The position numbers were made by a program, and so were the translations under genes. This document shows positions 1 to 9,900 of a stretch of 64,000 bases of DNA, in pieces (the first letter of the stretch is position 1; the number at the start of each line of letters is the position of its first letter). Origin of the DNA: Bolinopsis microptera (lineage: Eukaryota; Ctenophora; Tentaculata; Lobata; Bolinopsidae); contig NC_087084.1 of the NCBI RefSeq assembly GCF_026151205.1, positions 3,196,845 through 3,260,844 of the forward strand, read 5' to 3'. The notes below the pieces were generated by a model. That model did not search any database and was not told the DNA's origin. It was given only the letters and a program-made list of their open reading frames with translations.

Positions 1-176
1 AATGAATGTTATTTTTATACAGCACCGAAAGGTTAAATAATTTAAATTTAACCCTTATGCACAGCTGTAAATGATACCTAAATGACAGTAGAGATCGTGC
101 ATCTCGCCCTGGACGGGAGTAAAAACGGAAATTTATAACTGCAAGTTAAATCCTGACTAAATAAGGCAGATACACC
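1..176. other. AT-rich flank, no gene seen
   Basis: This stretch lies outside the 3' tail of the first LINE. It has no long open frame or recognisable repeat. It may be intron of the gene that continues at 6931, since upstream exons of that gene are not visible in the window. Confidence 0.4.
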
Positions 177-2755
177 TATGTATGTATGTATGTATGTATG
201 TCGACAGAGGGCAGCGCTAGGCCCGCTGTGGTGCCCTCAACCTACTTTTAGATTTGAGGGTCATGTAGGCGACATCCATGTCCAGTGGACAACGCAGGCC
301 GGTGAGCTGTACACTGGGCACGCGCGCGTAATAATAGAGCTCAAACAGGTAATAGACCCCGCGAGCATATAGAATCAGGATATTACAGGATATGGACAGC
401 CGGCCCTGTGAAGGTGAAGGATGCGCGCAAAGCTGAGGGCTTGAGTCTAGTGTTTTGTGGTGCTAGTGTACTCTGATAAGTGAAGAAGCCCGAACCAGGT
501 AGCTTACCTGCTCCGCGTCGCGGGGGGCCGCTCCAATTTACAGATGTACATGGGGAGATATGTCGACGCTCGTGAGTGAATGAGGAATAGCTGATTTGTG
601 CGAAGGTGGTGTGTGGGTTTTGATGATGTTGTTGCTTTATAAGTACTAGGTTTTGTGGAGTGGGATTGAGCCTTACGCCCAGGCTGCAGTGGTTGTCGCG
701 CGCGATGTGTGTGCGCTACATTATATCTTTGTTATTTACTCCATGAATATTTATAGTAGCGTGGTTACGATTCATAGTTCGTAGTCCCCGATGAAGTCTA
801 GTAGTACTGTTAAATCCTTTTTCTTTGTTAGTGAAGTAAGGCGCATGAGTTGATCAATTGTTATCGGGTCTTCTCCGAATTTTTCCATACGGGTCCTGGC
901 GAAATATTCACAGTCGCATATGAGGTGCATGGCTGTTTCGTGGACGTCGTCTTCGCAGAAGCTACAATATGGTGCTGTTGTGAAGTCAATTTTGTTTTGG
1001 AAATGGTTGAGGTTGTTGTGACCTGTAATGAGTCTAGTCAATGGTTTGAGGACGTCAAAGCCCAGCTTGAAGAGGTGTTGGCCTTGAAGATTGCGGTTTA
1101 CAATTGCTGATACCAGTTCTTTTGTGTTTTTACTTATGTTAGAGTTATTCCAGCGCTTGTTCTTTTTGTCGTTTGTATATTTGTGAACCTTGTTTTTGAA
1201 GAATGTGTGGGGAATGTTCGGCTGGTTTGTCGAGAGAGTTGGATTTGGTACGACAGCTCTGATGTTCGCTAGTTTGTCTGCAAGCTCGTTTCCGTAGTGG
1301 TCTTTGTGACCTGGAACCCACTCTATCGTGATAAGGTGAGTTGAGGCTGTATCGTTTAAGCTATTGTGGAGATCTATGATGGTTTTGCTGATTGAGTAGG
1401 GGTTCGAAAGTGCTTTGATCAGTGCTTGTGAGTCTGAGTAGATTATGACTCTGTGTTCTGAGAGAGAGGGGGATGACAAAATGTCGTTTAGAAGGATACT
1501 AGCTCTGAGGAGAGCGTGTGCTTCGCATTGAAAGACTGTGTGATGCTGTTTCATGGTGTAGTTTTCTGTCATCCGTGTTTCTTTATCTATAAAGATAGCC
1601 ACACCGTAGCCTGTGGAATCATCTGAGTGTTTCGATCCATCTGTGTAAGTTGTAATTATGTAGTTAATTGGATCTAGAGGAACCATGTCGTTACCGTTTA
1701 TTTCTAAGGTGTAATTCTTCTGGCTGATGTTAGTTGGTTTGGTCAGGTCATTTGTGTGGCAGTTGTAGTTTGTGAAGATCTTGTTTAGAATGCGATCAAT
1801 AATGTAACAACATGGTTCAAGGGATTTCCGTACGGTGTGATCGACTTGAAGGTTAGGCCAGTGTTCAAGGCTTTTGAGGCGGAGGGCTTGGAGGAGGGAT
1901 GTTTTCTCTAGCTCGAGGGAAGCTGGGAGGAATGAAAATAATGTGTGTAAGACCTCCTGAGACGACGTGCGTCTGGCGCCTGATGCCATCAGTAGTGTAA
2001 GATTCCCTGCTCGGTCCAATCGTGTCATGAGAGATTTGTTATCAAGTAGTCTGGGTGCCCATGTAACACAGGCATAGGTCATTATTGGTTTGATTATGGC
2101 GTTAAATACCCAGCAGATCTTGTCTGGGCTCAGACCCCATCTGTCTCCAATCATTTTACGCGTTGCAAAGAGGATGTTAGTGCATTTTTTGGCTGTTTTG
2201 TGTGCGTGATCATGCCAGTTAAGGCGACTGTCTAGATGAATGCCAAGATATTTGATTGTTTTACAGAATTCTATGTCTAGGCCTTTCAGTTTTATCTTGG
2301 GTGGCAGAGTGATTTTGTGTTTTCTGCTAAATATGATAACTTGTGTTTTGATTGCACTGAGTTTGAGGCCATTTGCTTCACACCATTTGTTACAAGCTGT
2401 GATGTAGTGTTGGCCAAGGTCTCTGAGTGTGTTTAGACAGAAGCCTGAGATGATAATGGCTAGGTCATCCGCGAATGCTAACAGGTTCCTCAATGTGTCG
2501 AGGAGAATAATAAGTGAGTTGAGAACTATGTTCCATAGGAAAGGTGATAGAACTCCTCCTTGAGGTGTGCCAGCAAGGATCCATATAATGAGGGCAACAC
2601 CTTTGAGGTTTAGTTTAAGTTTCCTGGTGGAAATAAAGTGTAAAATCCAGATACACCTAACAAGAAGATATCCAAGAAAGGTTAGCAGGTTTTCTAACAA
2701 AACATATGAAAAATAGATGATGACTACAAGAGATCTATGTATGAGACTCATCAGA
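177..2755 (-). mobile_element. 5'-truncated non-LTR retrotransposon with RNase H (I-superfamily type)
   Basis: A minus-strand LINE copy. The coding part lies at 772-2751. About 590 bp of 3' UTR (177-771) runs to a (CATA)n tail, which reads as repeated TATG near 177-200 on the plus strand. The endonuclease and the first part of the reverse transcriptase are missing, so the copy is 5' truncated, as is common for target-primed insertion. The combination of RT, RNase H and a C-terminal Cys/His knuckle is known from I-superfamily LINEs (I, Ingi, Loa, R1 relatives). I cannot assign the clade more closely. It abuts the divergent plus-strand LINE at about 2760. Confidence 0.8.
772..2751 (-). CDS. Partial LINE ORF2: reverse transcriptase C-terminal half plus RNase H
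   Basis: An open frame of 659 codons without a stop. In order, the protein holds the RT motif GTPQGGVLSP near residue 61, the catalytic FADD box near 93, an RT thumb and connection region, an RNase H domain (TYTDGS near 370 and YSDSQ near 439, the acidic residues expected of that fold) and a Cys/His knuckle with CSFC and a following H and C near 595. It would reverse-transcribe the element RNA and degrade it after cDNA synthesis. The listed Met is only the first Met in a truncated frame; sequence upstream of about residue 20 is probably junction DNA. An intact frame over 2 kb suggests a fairly young insertion. Confidence 0.85.
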   Translation of the reverse strand: MSLIHRSLVVIIYFSYVLLENLLTFLGYLLVRCIWILHFISTRKLKLNLKGVALIIWILAGTPQGGVLSPFLWNIVLNSLIILLDTLRNLLAFADDLAIIISGFCLNTLRDLGQHYITACNKWCEANGLKLSAIKTQVIIFSRKHKITLPPKIKLKGLDIEFCKTIKYLGIHLDSRLNWHDHAHKTAKKCTNILFATRKMIGDRWGLSPDKICWVFNAIIKPIMTYACVTWAPRLLDNKSLMTRLDRAGNLTLLMASGARRTSSQEVLHTLFSFLPASLELEKTSLLQALRLKSLEHWPNLQVDHTVRKSLEPCCYIIDRILNKIFTNYNCHTNDLTKPTNISQKNYTLEINGNDMVPLDPINYIITTYTDGSKHSDDSTGYGVAIFIDKETRMTENYTMKQHHTVFQCEAHALLRASILLNDILSSPSLSEHRVIIYSDSQALIKALSNPYSISKTIIDLHNSLNDTASTHLITIEWVPGHKDHYGNELADKLANIRAVVPNPTLSTNQPNIPHTFFKNKVHKYTNDKKNKRWNNSNISKNTKELVSAIVNRNLQGQHLFKLGFDVLKPLTRLITGHNNLNHFQNKIDFTTAPYCSFCEDDVHETAMHLICDCEYFARTRMEKFGEDPITIDQLMRLTSLTKKKDLTVLLDFIGDYEL

Positions 2756-2778
2756 GAGTCTCATACTCTCTGATGAGT
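2741..2778. repeat. Overlapping inverted repeats at the junction of two LINEs
   Basis: A perfect 14-bp inverted repeat has arms 2746-2759 and 2765-2778 with the 5-nt loop CTCAT. Overlapping it, ATGAGACT (2741-2748) pairs with AGTCTCAT (2757-2764). The structure lies exactly between the 5' ends of two divergently oriented LINE copies. The plus-strand text CTGATGA followed seven bases later by GAAA (2770-2787) resembles a hammerhead ribozyme core; see the findings for why this is only tentative. Confidence 0.75.
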
Positions 2779-5700
2779 ATGATGAAATGATATACAAAGA
2801 TAATAAAGAGTCAGGATGGAATGGAGTGACGCCCCCCGCTAGCAGAATGGCAGTTGTAACAGACGTGCTCGCTAGAAGTCTACCTTTGCTCACCTTACTT
2901 CTCCTTATGCCGATGTCTTCGACTTTGAACATTTCAAGTTGGAACCTCAATGGTATTAAAGGTAACATTCTTAGGAGAGAACATTTAGTAAGTGACGCTA
3001 AACGTTATCATTTTGATGTAGTGTGTCTCCAAGAGACAAAATGCCGAGACTTCGAGGAAACAATTATTGACGGTCACAAACTTGTAACACTAGCCCAATC
3101 AGACAATTGGTATCATTATGGTCTCGGTTTCCTAATCTGCCCAGCCCTTGTACCTTCTATTGTTGCATGGAGATCACTTAGTAACAGAGTGGCTTTCATT
3201 GATATAAGACTCACAGAACACAACGGATCTCATCGTATGACCAGGATCGTTAACGTGTACGGACCAACCAAGAAGATTGTCGATGATGACATCAGTAGGG
3301 TCACAGGTAACTCCCCATTGTTACAATCATATTTCAATGATCTGAAAACTGCTATCAATATCCCAGCTCGATTCGATTTGTTTGTTGCTGGAGATTTTAA
3401 CGCCCGCCTTGGGAGATGCAGTAGGAAAGAGTATGATGCTGGCCTTAATAATCATATTGGTCAGTTCGGTAATGGTCTGAGAAACAGGAACGGTGAGTTC
3501 CTACTGGACTTTATTGTTGATAATGGTCTGTTTGCGTGCAATACTGCGTTCCAACACAGAGCGAAGCATATTACCACCTGGAAGGCTAGATGTGTTCCCA
3601 AGGGTAGACCCAAGGGTTCAAAAGACACTGTGAACTATTTTAAACAAATTGATTATATTTTATGTCGTACTAACTTTAAAGTCTGTTTAACAGACTCCCG
3701 CTCTTTTTGCGGTGATTTTGTGAAATCTGACCATAAACCTGTGGTCGCACGTTTTAAACTTGGTTGTGAATACATTGTACATAAGCGGCCTAGGTCTGAC
3801 AAAATAAGGTTTGATGTCAATCGCCTTAATGATTCTGATATTAAGTCTAAATTTTTTGATTCCTTTAAAAGTAATATTGATTGTAGAGTTTTAACTAATA
3901 ATGCTATTTCTGAAAATTCTGATATATTTGGTATATTGAGTAAATGTGCCGTCCAGGTGGTTGGTAAAGTGCCCCCGGGGAAGCCTCATCAGTACAGCGA
4001 TGATCCAACTGTCGTTAAACTTTCAGCAGAGAGAAAGTCCCTTCAGCAAGAATGTAGTCTCACAGGGATAAGCGACAGGAGTGACCTCAGAAAAAGAATC
4101 AACCATCTCAAACGTACCATCAAAAAGAGGTTGAAATCCATCAACGAGGCCACTGCTAACGCCCTAGTAGATGTCATCAACAACACCGACAGCTGCAGAA
4201 GCATGTTTGAAGCGAATAGAACTTTGGCCCAGTGTAGGATGAAGAAAGACGGAGTGACTGTCCATGATGCAGACGGGAACACCTTAGGTTCTGACTCATT
4301 AAAAGCAGAAGCTATTAAAGAATACTTTAATAATGAGTTCAATGACAAAGATGAACCCCACCTCCCAGCATTCATTGACCCTCCTGGAAGCCTCCTCTGT
4401 CCCATAACACCTGAAGAAGTTGGCCGTGCTGTTATGAAGCTGAAATCCGGTAGAGCGTGTGGCCCTGACGGTATACCTAATGAGCTAATGAAAGCTGCTG
4501 GATATCCCCTCCACTGTGAGTTGGCTAGGATCTACAATCTCTCCTTTGAGACCAACACATACATCCCAGCTATTGGAGAAGGTATCCTGACACCCCTTCA
4601 GAAGCCAGGAAAACCCCGAGGTCCGATAAAGTCTATCCGGCCCCTCACATTGCTAAATGGAACTAGAAAAGTCCTATCCCTCGTAGCCTTGAACAGAATC
4701 AATTACCACGTTGATATGTACACTGGACCTTGGCAGGCGGCATACAAGCAGGGTCGCAGTTGTGCTGACCTGGTATGGTCTCAGAGAATGTTGACATCAG
4801 TGGTTACCAGGCGCGAGTTTGAGTATAGTAAAATCAACATTGACATGACCGCTGCGTTTAATACTATCCGCAGACAGACCATCATCAACCTCCTCATTGA
4901 TGCAGGATGCTCTAGAGACGACATTCGCCTAGTTCAGTACCTCCTCTCAAATACAAAGCTCAAGGTGACGGTCAACAGATCTGAGTCTGGTGAATTTGTG
5001 ATTAATATTGGCGCTTACCAGGGAGACAGTCTGGCAGGTAAAGTGTTTACATTGACCCTTGCCGGTGCCCTGAATCACATCAGAGCCGTGATCAGTGTCA
5101 CGATTCCTAGACCGAACCCCCCAGTCTCTGATAGAGGCCTCCCGTTAGAGTCCGCCTATGCTGACGATGCTGAGCTTCTGAGTGAAGATGGTCAGAGCCT
5201 GGTGAAGATACTGGAGATTGCCAGTGATATACTAAAGGATTGGAGTCTCTTTGTTAACGAATCAAAGACGGTGTTTACAAGAGTGTATTTGGCAGATACA
5301 GATGCTTTAGATGCCCATGGCAATAAAATTAGAGGAGATGAAGAGTGGCGAGAGTCAGTGCTATTAGGATCAAAGCTCTGTTCAGAAAGAGATATTGTCA
5401 ACAGACGCAACAAAGCCAATGTTGCCTTCTACACCTACAAGAAAGTCTGGTTGAATAGTTCTGTTCAGATCAGTGAGAGTAGAAAGCTGAAGCTGTACGA
5501 AGCTCTTGTCACTTCAGTGTTGTTGTATAACTGTAGCAGCTGGGCTGCACCTGAAACCGTAATGGCATCTGTCGACGTTCTTCAAAGGAAGCATCTGAGA
5601 CAGATAATCAACACCTATTGGCCTACGGTTATCAGTAACGAGAATTTATATAAGAGATGTAATGTCCGACCCCTTACTGAAAGGATCAAGAAAGCAAGAT

Positions 5701-6060
5701 GGAAAATGCTTGGGCACGTTCTCAGAAGCGGTGATGACACTCCCGCCTTCTTATCTTTCAGATTTGCATGTTTAGGATGTTTTGACTACAAAGGAAGGAG
5801 GGGCAGACCTCGTTCAAATTTATTTGATTTATTATTAAAAGACATTATGACAAAACAAATTATTGTGATTGTAAATAAAAGATTTAGTTTAATTAATTTC
5901 AACGATTTAGTGTACAAAGCTCATGATAGACGTCTATGGAGAAGCTATGGGTGAGTCGAGACTACTCGGCCACTCGATTTTATGATTTAATTTCTATTAT
6001 CTTGTGTTTGCTGTATATAGTTGATTAATAATAAAGATGAAATTTCCTAAAATACTAAAA
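2760..6060 (+). mobile_element. Plus-strand non-LTR retrotransposon copy (endonuclease/RT type)
   Basis: This extent covers the 1055-codon ORF plus about 100 bp of 3' sequence. AATAAA is at about 6030, which could serve as polyadenylation signal. There is no long poly-A tail and I could not define target duplications. The left boundary is placed at the junction palindrome. ORF1 is absent, so the copy is either 5' truncated or belongs to a one-ORF family. Confidence 0.65.
2787..5954 (+). CDS. LINE ORF2: AP endonuclease and reverse transcriptase
   Basis: An intact 1055-codon frame of a non-LTR retrotransposon. An AP-like endonuclease starts near residue 46 (SSWNLNG), with the catalytic Glu in QETKC near 81, GDFNAR near 200 and SDHKP near 314. 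These are the acidic and His residues that cut target DNA. The reverse transcriptase follows: GPDGIPNELM near 558, the DMTAAFNTI block near 687, an unusual QGDSLAG in place of the usual QG-PLSP, and the catalytic YADD near 790. The C-terminal part has RRxxLGH-like text (KARWKMLGHVLR near 970) and then a GRRGRPR basic patch. No RNase H and no upstream ORF1 are visible. The first Met is the first in frame and may not be the native start. The clade is uncertain; a single ORF without RNase H recalls RTE- or CR1-like elements. Confidence 0.85.
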   Translation: MIYKDNKESGWNGVTPPASRMAVVTDVLARSLPLLTLLLLMPMSSTLNISSWNLNGIKGNILRREHLVSDAKRYHFDVVCLQETKCRDFEETIIDGHKLVTLAQSDNWYHYGLGFLICPALVPSIVAWRSLSNRVAFIDIRLTEHNGSHRMTRIVNVYGPTKKIVDDDISRVTGNSPLLQSYFNDLKTAINIPARFDLFVAGDFNARLGRCSRKEYDAGLNNHIGQFGNGLRNRNGEFLLDFIVDNGLFACNTAFQHRAKHITTWKARCVPKGRPKGSKDTVNYFKQIDYILCRTNFKVCLTDSRSFCGDFVKSDHKPVVARFKLGCEYIVHKRPRSDKIRFDVNRLNDSDIKSKFFDSFKSNIDCRVLTNNAISENSDIFGILSKCAVQVVGKVPPGKPHQYSDDPTVVKLSAERKSLQQECSLTGISDRSDLRKRINHLKRTIKKRLKSINEATANALVDVINNTDSCRSMFEANRTLAQCRMKKDGVTVHDADGNTLGSDSLKAEAIKEYFNNEFNDKDEPHLPAFIDPPGSLLCPITPEEVGRAVMKLKSGRACGPDGIPNELMKAAGYPLHCELARIYNLSFETNTYIPAIGEGILTPLQKPGKPRGPIKSIRPLTLLNGTRKVLSLVALNRINYHVDMYTGPWQAAYKQGRSCADLVWSQRMLTSVVTRREFEYSKINIDMTAAFNTIRRQTIINLLIDAGCSRDDIRLVQYLLSNTKLKVTVNRSESGEFVINIGAYQGDSLAGKVFTLTLAGALNHIRAVISVTIPRPNPPVSDRGLPLESAYADDAELLSEDGQSLVKILEIASDILKDWSLFVNESKTVFTRVYLADTDALDAHGNKIRGDEEWRESVLLGSKLCSERDIVNRRNKANVAFYTYKKVWLNSSVQISESRKLKLYEALVTSVLLYNCSSWAAPETVMASVDVLQRKHLRQIINTYWPTVISNENLYKRCNVRPLTERIKKARWKMLGHVLRSGDDTPAFLSFRFACLGCFDYKGRRGRPRSNLFDLLLKDIMTKQIIVIVNKRFSLINFNDLVYKAHDRRLWRSYG

Positions 6061-6402
6061 TTCTATAAAAATCTATAGAACTACAAATATACAAACAATC
6101 TGAATACCTCAATATACAACACAAAATTATTAAAAAAGCTTATTGCAGAACTTAACAGTAACTGATGTTATACAAGGGATACAAGGATACAAAAGTGATA
6201 ATTACATCATTGAGTACACAATAGTTGTAATTCTGAAATAATTTAAGTTACAACTTGAGTACAAATCCAATTATTTACAAATATGTGGGAATAATTTAGA
6301 AGTATCATATCAGAGATTTATTGGAGAGCAAACCGGCTAGGTTAGTGATGTTTTGGGGACATATTTTGGGGACATGTAAGAACAAGGATAAGATTTGCTA
6401 TG
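6061..6402. other. No gene seen
   Basis: AT-rich spacer between the plus-strand LINE and a decayed LINE fragment. I see no coding frame, tandem repeat or exon. Confidence 0.4.
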
Positions 6403-6712
6403 TTAAGAACAACTCTTGTCGCTCTTTATGCGTACAGAGGAAAGAAGATTGACATTCAGGTATCTAACGGAAGAGTAGAGCAAACAGTCTATTGAAACGT
6501 GATTTTCGTCCTCAATAGGATTGAGCCCTTTGCTGAAAAAGCAGCAAGTGCACCAAAGTCCTTCTCTTGGTACAATGCAAATGGGGGTGTATCTGCTCCT
6601 TTTGATGTAGAGGTTGCGGCAGCTGATACGAAACCTTGTCAAGCTTTTTCGAATTAGAATTATAGAATGCTAGTTTTGGCGAGGAAGCCTTGGCAGATTT
6701 CCAGGTATCCAC
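6403..6712 (-). pseudogene. Decayed LINE C-terminal fragment, frameshifted
   Basis: Two overlapping minus-strand frames (6512-6712 and 6403-6642) read together as one broken protein. The first contributes KLAFYNS text. The second contributes RISCRNLYIKRSRYTPI, then a Cys pair, IEDENHVSIDC and YSSVRYLN. This layout (basic N-terminal stretch, CxxC, ED-x-H-x5-C) is the Cys/His tail found after the RT in many animal LINEs. The frame change within the overlap marks it as a relic. It lies upstream of, or within an early intron of, the WW-domain gene. Confidence 0.55.
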
Positions 6713-6930
6713 AAATTCTGGGGGAAGTTGTATTTGGTGAGAAGCTTTTAGATGTTGGTGTACGAGGGAAAACCCAGCATAATCTGCTCGTGAAATGTTG
6801 TAGAAAGTAGTTTGTTTTCGGTGCTTTCAAGGCGACTTTAGTAAATTTGATTGATTTGAGTTTTCAAGGAAATCCTTGAGTTTTGTCAATGACTGGTTCC
6901 TTTCAAATGGATAATATTATTGTCTTGCAG

Positions 6931-9900
6931 AAGCTATGCATTAGATTGTATGAACAAAGGGGTACTTCCGCCAAATTATAATGATGCCATAAAGAACGAT
7001 GGTAAGTTGCTTCTATACTTAATTTAGTGAACAATAAACCAAGTTTTTAAACAAATGTTTACTTCATTTGCGAGCAAAAATTGGTTTTTAAAATTAAGTT
7101 TAAAACATGGTATAGATTAAACTGTTTCAGTTGCCCCTACTGCAGACATCAGGGGGGCTGGTTGGGTCTTGACTGAACCCAATACAGATTATCAGCAAGG
7201 TTTCCCTGGTGAGTTTGACGACACAAGGTTGGGACAGTTACGTCGCAGTGGGTCTAAAAGTTCCTGTTCTAGTGGAAGCAGCTCCAATGTTAGAGTATGT
7301 GACATTTAGTTACGTAGAATTAGCTTATTTTTATACTCACCAACCAGAAGAGCAGATTAGAAGATGTAGGTAGTCCAATGTCATTCGTGTCAATACTATT
7401 AATGTTTCAGTTCAGTAATGGGAGTGGGATGTACACTATGGCTGATCAGAATTACAACCTAGCCAAGGAGCTTCCACCAGGCTGGGAACTGAGATTCCTC
7501 TCAACTGGTCCGTTAGTAATTAGTTTATAATTATGGGTCAATTACCATTTCGTATTATTTTGGCAAAAGATTAACACCATGAGTGTTGCTTTTCTAGGTT
7601 TTATTGACATAGGTTTTTAATAAGAACTCAGAAATGATTCTTGTATGATTTAGTTGTGGCTTTACAGATTAGAAAAGTTACTACTGCTCATCTACTGCTG
7701 TCTGCTACATCCCTACTGATACTTCACTCTTCAGGTCGAATGTACTACTGCCATCTACCTACTGATACTCAACATTGGAACCACCCTCATGAAAAAGCTG
7801 ACTTACCCCCTGGTTTGTATTATTATTTATTGAATGATAAAACATTAATATGCCACTATAATACTAAATAGTGACTTAATAAATTCGTGTCGGAATTCAA
7901 CGTTGAGGCCAGGGTCAGTTAGTTCAGGTAGAATCTCTTGCTTTGTTACTCACTACTTCAACATTTGCGCAGGTTTCTTAAGCGCGCACGTACGTTTATT
8001 CTTGGCCGTTAATCAGACCCATGACATAACGCTATAGGTGGCAGTGACTGTAATTTTCTTCAACAATTACTGAATTATCCATCCATAAAGTGATTTACAA
8101 AATGACACCTAAACCTCGTGTTTCGGTGTCCACTTAAACGGTACTTGGCGGCTGAACTGTGGTGTCTGACGTTTGCAGCTAGATCGGACTCTATTATTGT
8201 AATTAGCAAATTTGTATAGTGTATAATTGTTTAGTGTTTATGATACTCTGCAACCTGGTAGCGCGGCTGACACAAAAACAAAATGTTGGCCTGGCCTGTG
8301 CATAACCAAGTAAATAACACGCACTCCGATAAAAGCCGTCTGGAGGAACTCCGCAAAATGTTCATTGTAGTCAACGGGCACAAAGAAGCACTACTAGCAA
8401 TTGTGTCCTTTACCCTCCTACATAATTTGAACATTTTTGTGGCTAACTCATTGAACAACATCTGAATTAAAATGTGTCTAGTATTAAAAGATTCAGTAAA
8501 TTATTTTTTCATGTACGCTGTACACTGTAGAACTGTAGTTAGTAAATGCAAACCAAACTTTTTCGATCAGCCGCGCGCTGAACCAGTGTAATTGCACTAG
8601 GTAAAAATTGTGTATATTTTGTTCATTTTTGAGTGTAAATTAATTTATTAATTTATCACAAATTATTTTATTATAATATAACCACTTATGTGAAATGGTT
8701 ATTTTGACTTTAAATATTTGAACTAAATATGAATTGATTGTGGGTATAAAATAAAATTTGTTTTACTAAAATTTGTTTTATACTGTTAATGCAGGGTGTC
8801 CCAAAAAATACAACCAAGTAAATTTTGTTTATCACCCAGATTTAAACGACTTGAAAATTCTCAAGTTAGGGCAAAACTCCATCAGCTACTTGTTTTCACC
8901 AAGTGAGAAAGTTTCTCTAATTTTTAGGATCTGTGTGACAATTATGTGATTCTCCCTGTCAACAGCTGCAGGATCTGGTCAGCTCGTGGGGTAAGCTGAT
9001 GACTTCATTAACTGATAATGTGATTGTTACTCGTTGGCTAACTAATCAACAGACAAATCAGTACATGTGACATCCGTAATGAATTACTCATTACATGACT
9101 CATTACAGTCATATGTGATGTTTTCAATCAAATGAGGTGGTTATTGGGACCAATTACAAACTGTTATGTGTACAATAACGTCTTGTGTTTTATCTGAATG
9201 TCAGTATTTGTGCCTCTATAAATAGTTCCTTTCACACTACTGAGTATCTAAAGTTTCAACACCATTTATTATTATTATTTCTGATATGTGTCAAAAAGAT
9301 ATGCCACACCTCCCGCTCCAAACCAGAATCTATCTCTATAATAGTCCCTGTAAATGATAAATGTCGTTCTTAAACCGTTCTTTGTTTATTAACACTGATT
9401 AATTGGCTGCGTTTTTTGGGACACCCTGTACAATTCAATGTATGTTTCTATTATTTAATGTACAGGGTGGGCCAAAAGTCAGTACCCATACGTTGGCCTT
9501 TATAGCTCAGTCACTGAGTGCCCAATTTAAATACTTCTTTCTGGTATGACTTAGTACCACCACTGGTTCGAGGAATTTGTCAACTCGAAAAATATTCGCG
9601 TTCATTTTTTTCAAATGGAGGTTCATTTTCACATTTATTTGATAGTTTGGATAGTCGGATCAAGCTAAATGTTATTGAATTGTGTTTGGCCATTCGAATT
9701 ACGTTTGTCCTGAAAGAATTAGAACTTAAGCTTCTCAGATGACTGAGATATGAAGCATAACGAGTTTATTCATTACGTGTGATCAGGTGATTGGTTTACC
9801 TAATCACGTGATAAGGTGCCCCCGTTAACTACCCCGTTGAACATTATGGGAATTGTTAAGGGTGCCCAATTAAGGTGTCGTGTCACGGTGTCACATAATC

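Noticed and set aside
850-1110. 86-codon plus-strand frame
   Set aside because: It is antisense to the LINE RNase H/Cys-His region. The minus frame is far longer and has catalytic motifs.
4043-4405. 120-codon minus-strand frame
   Set aside because: A shadow of the LINE ORF2 on the plus strand.
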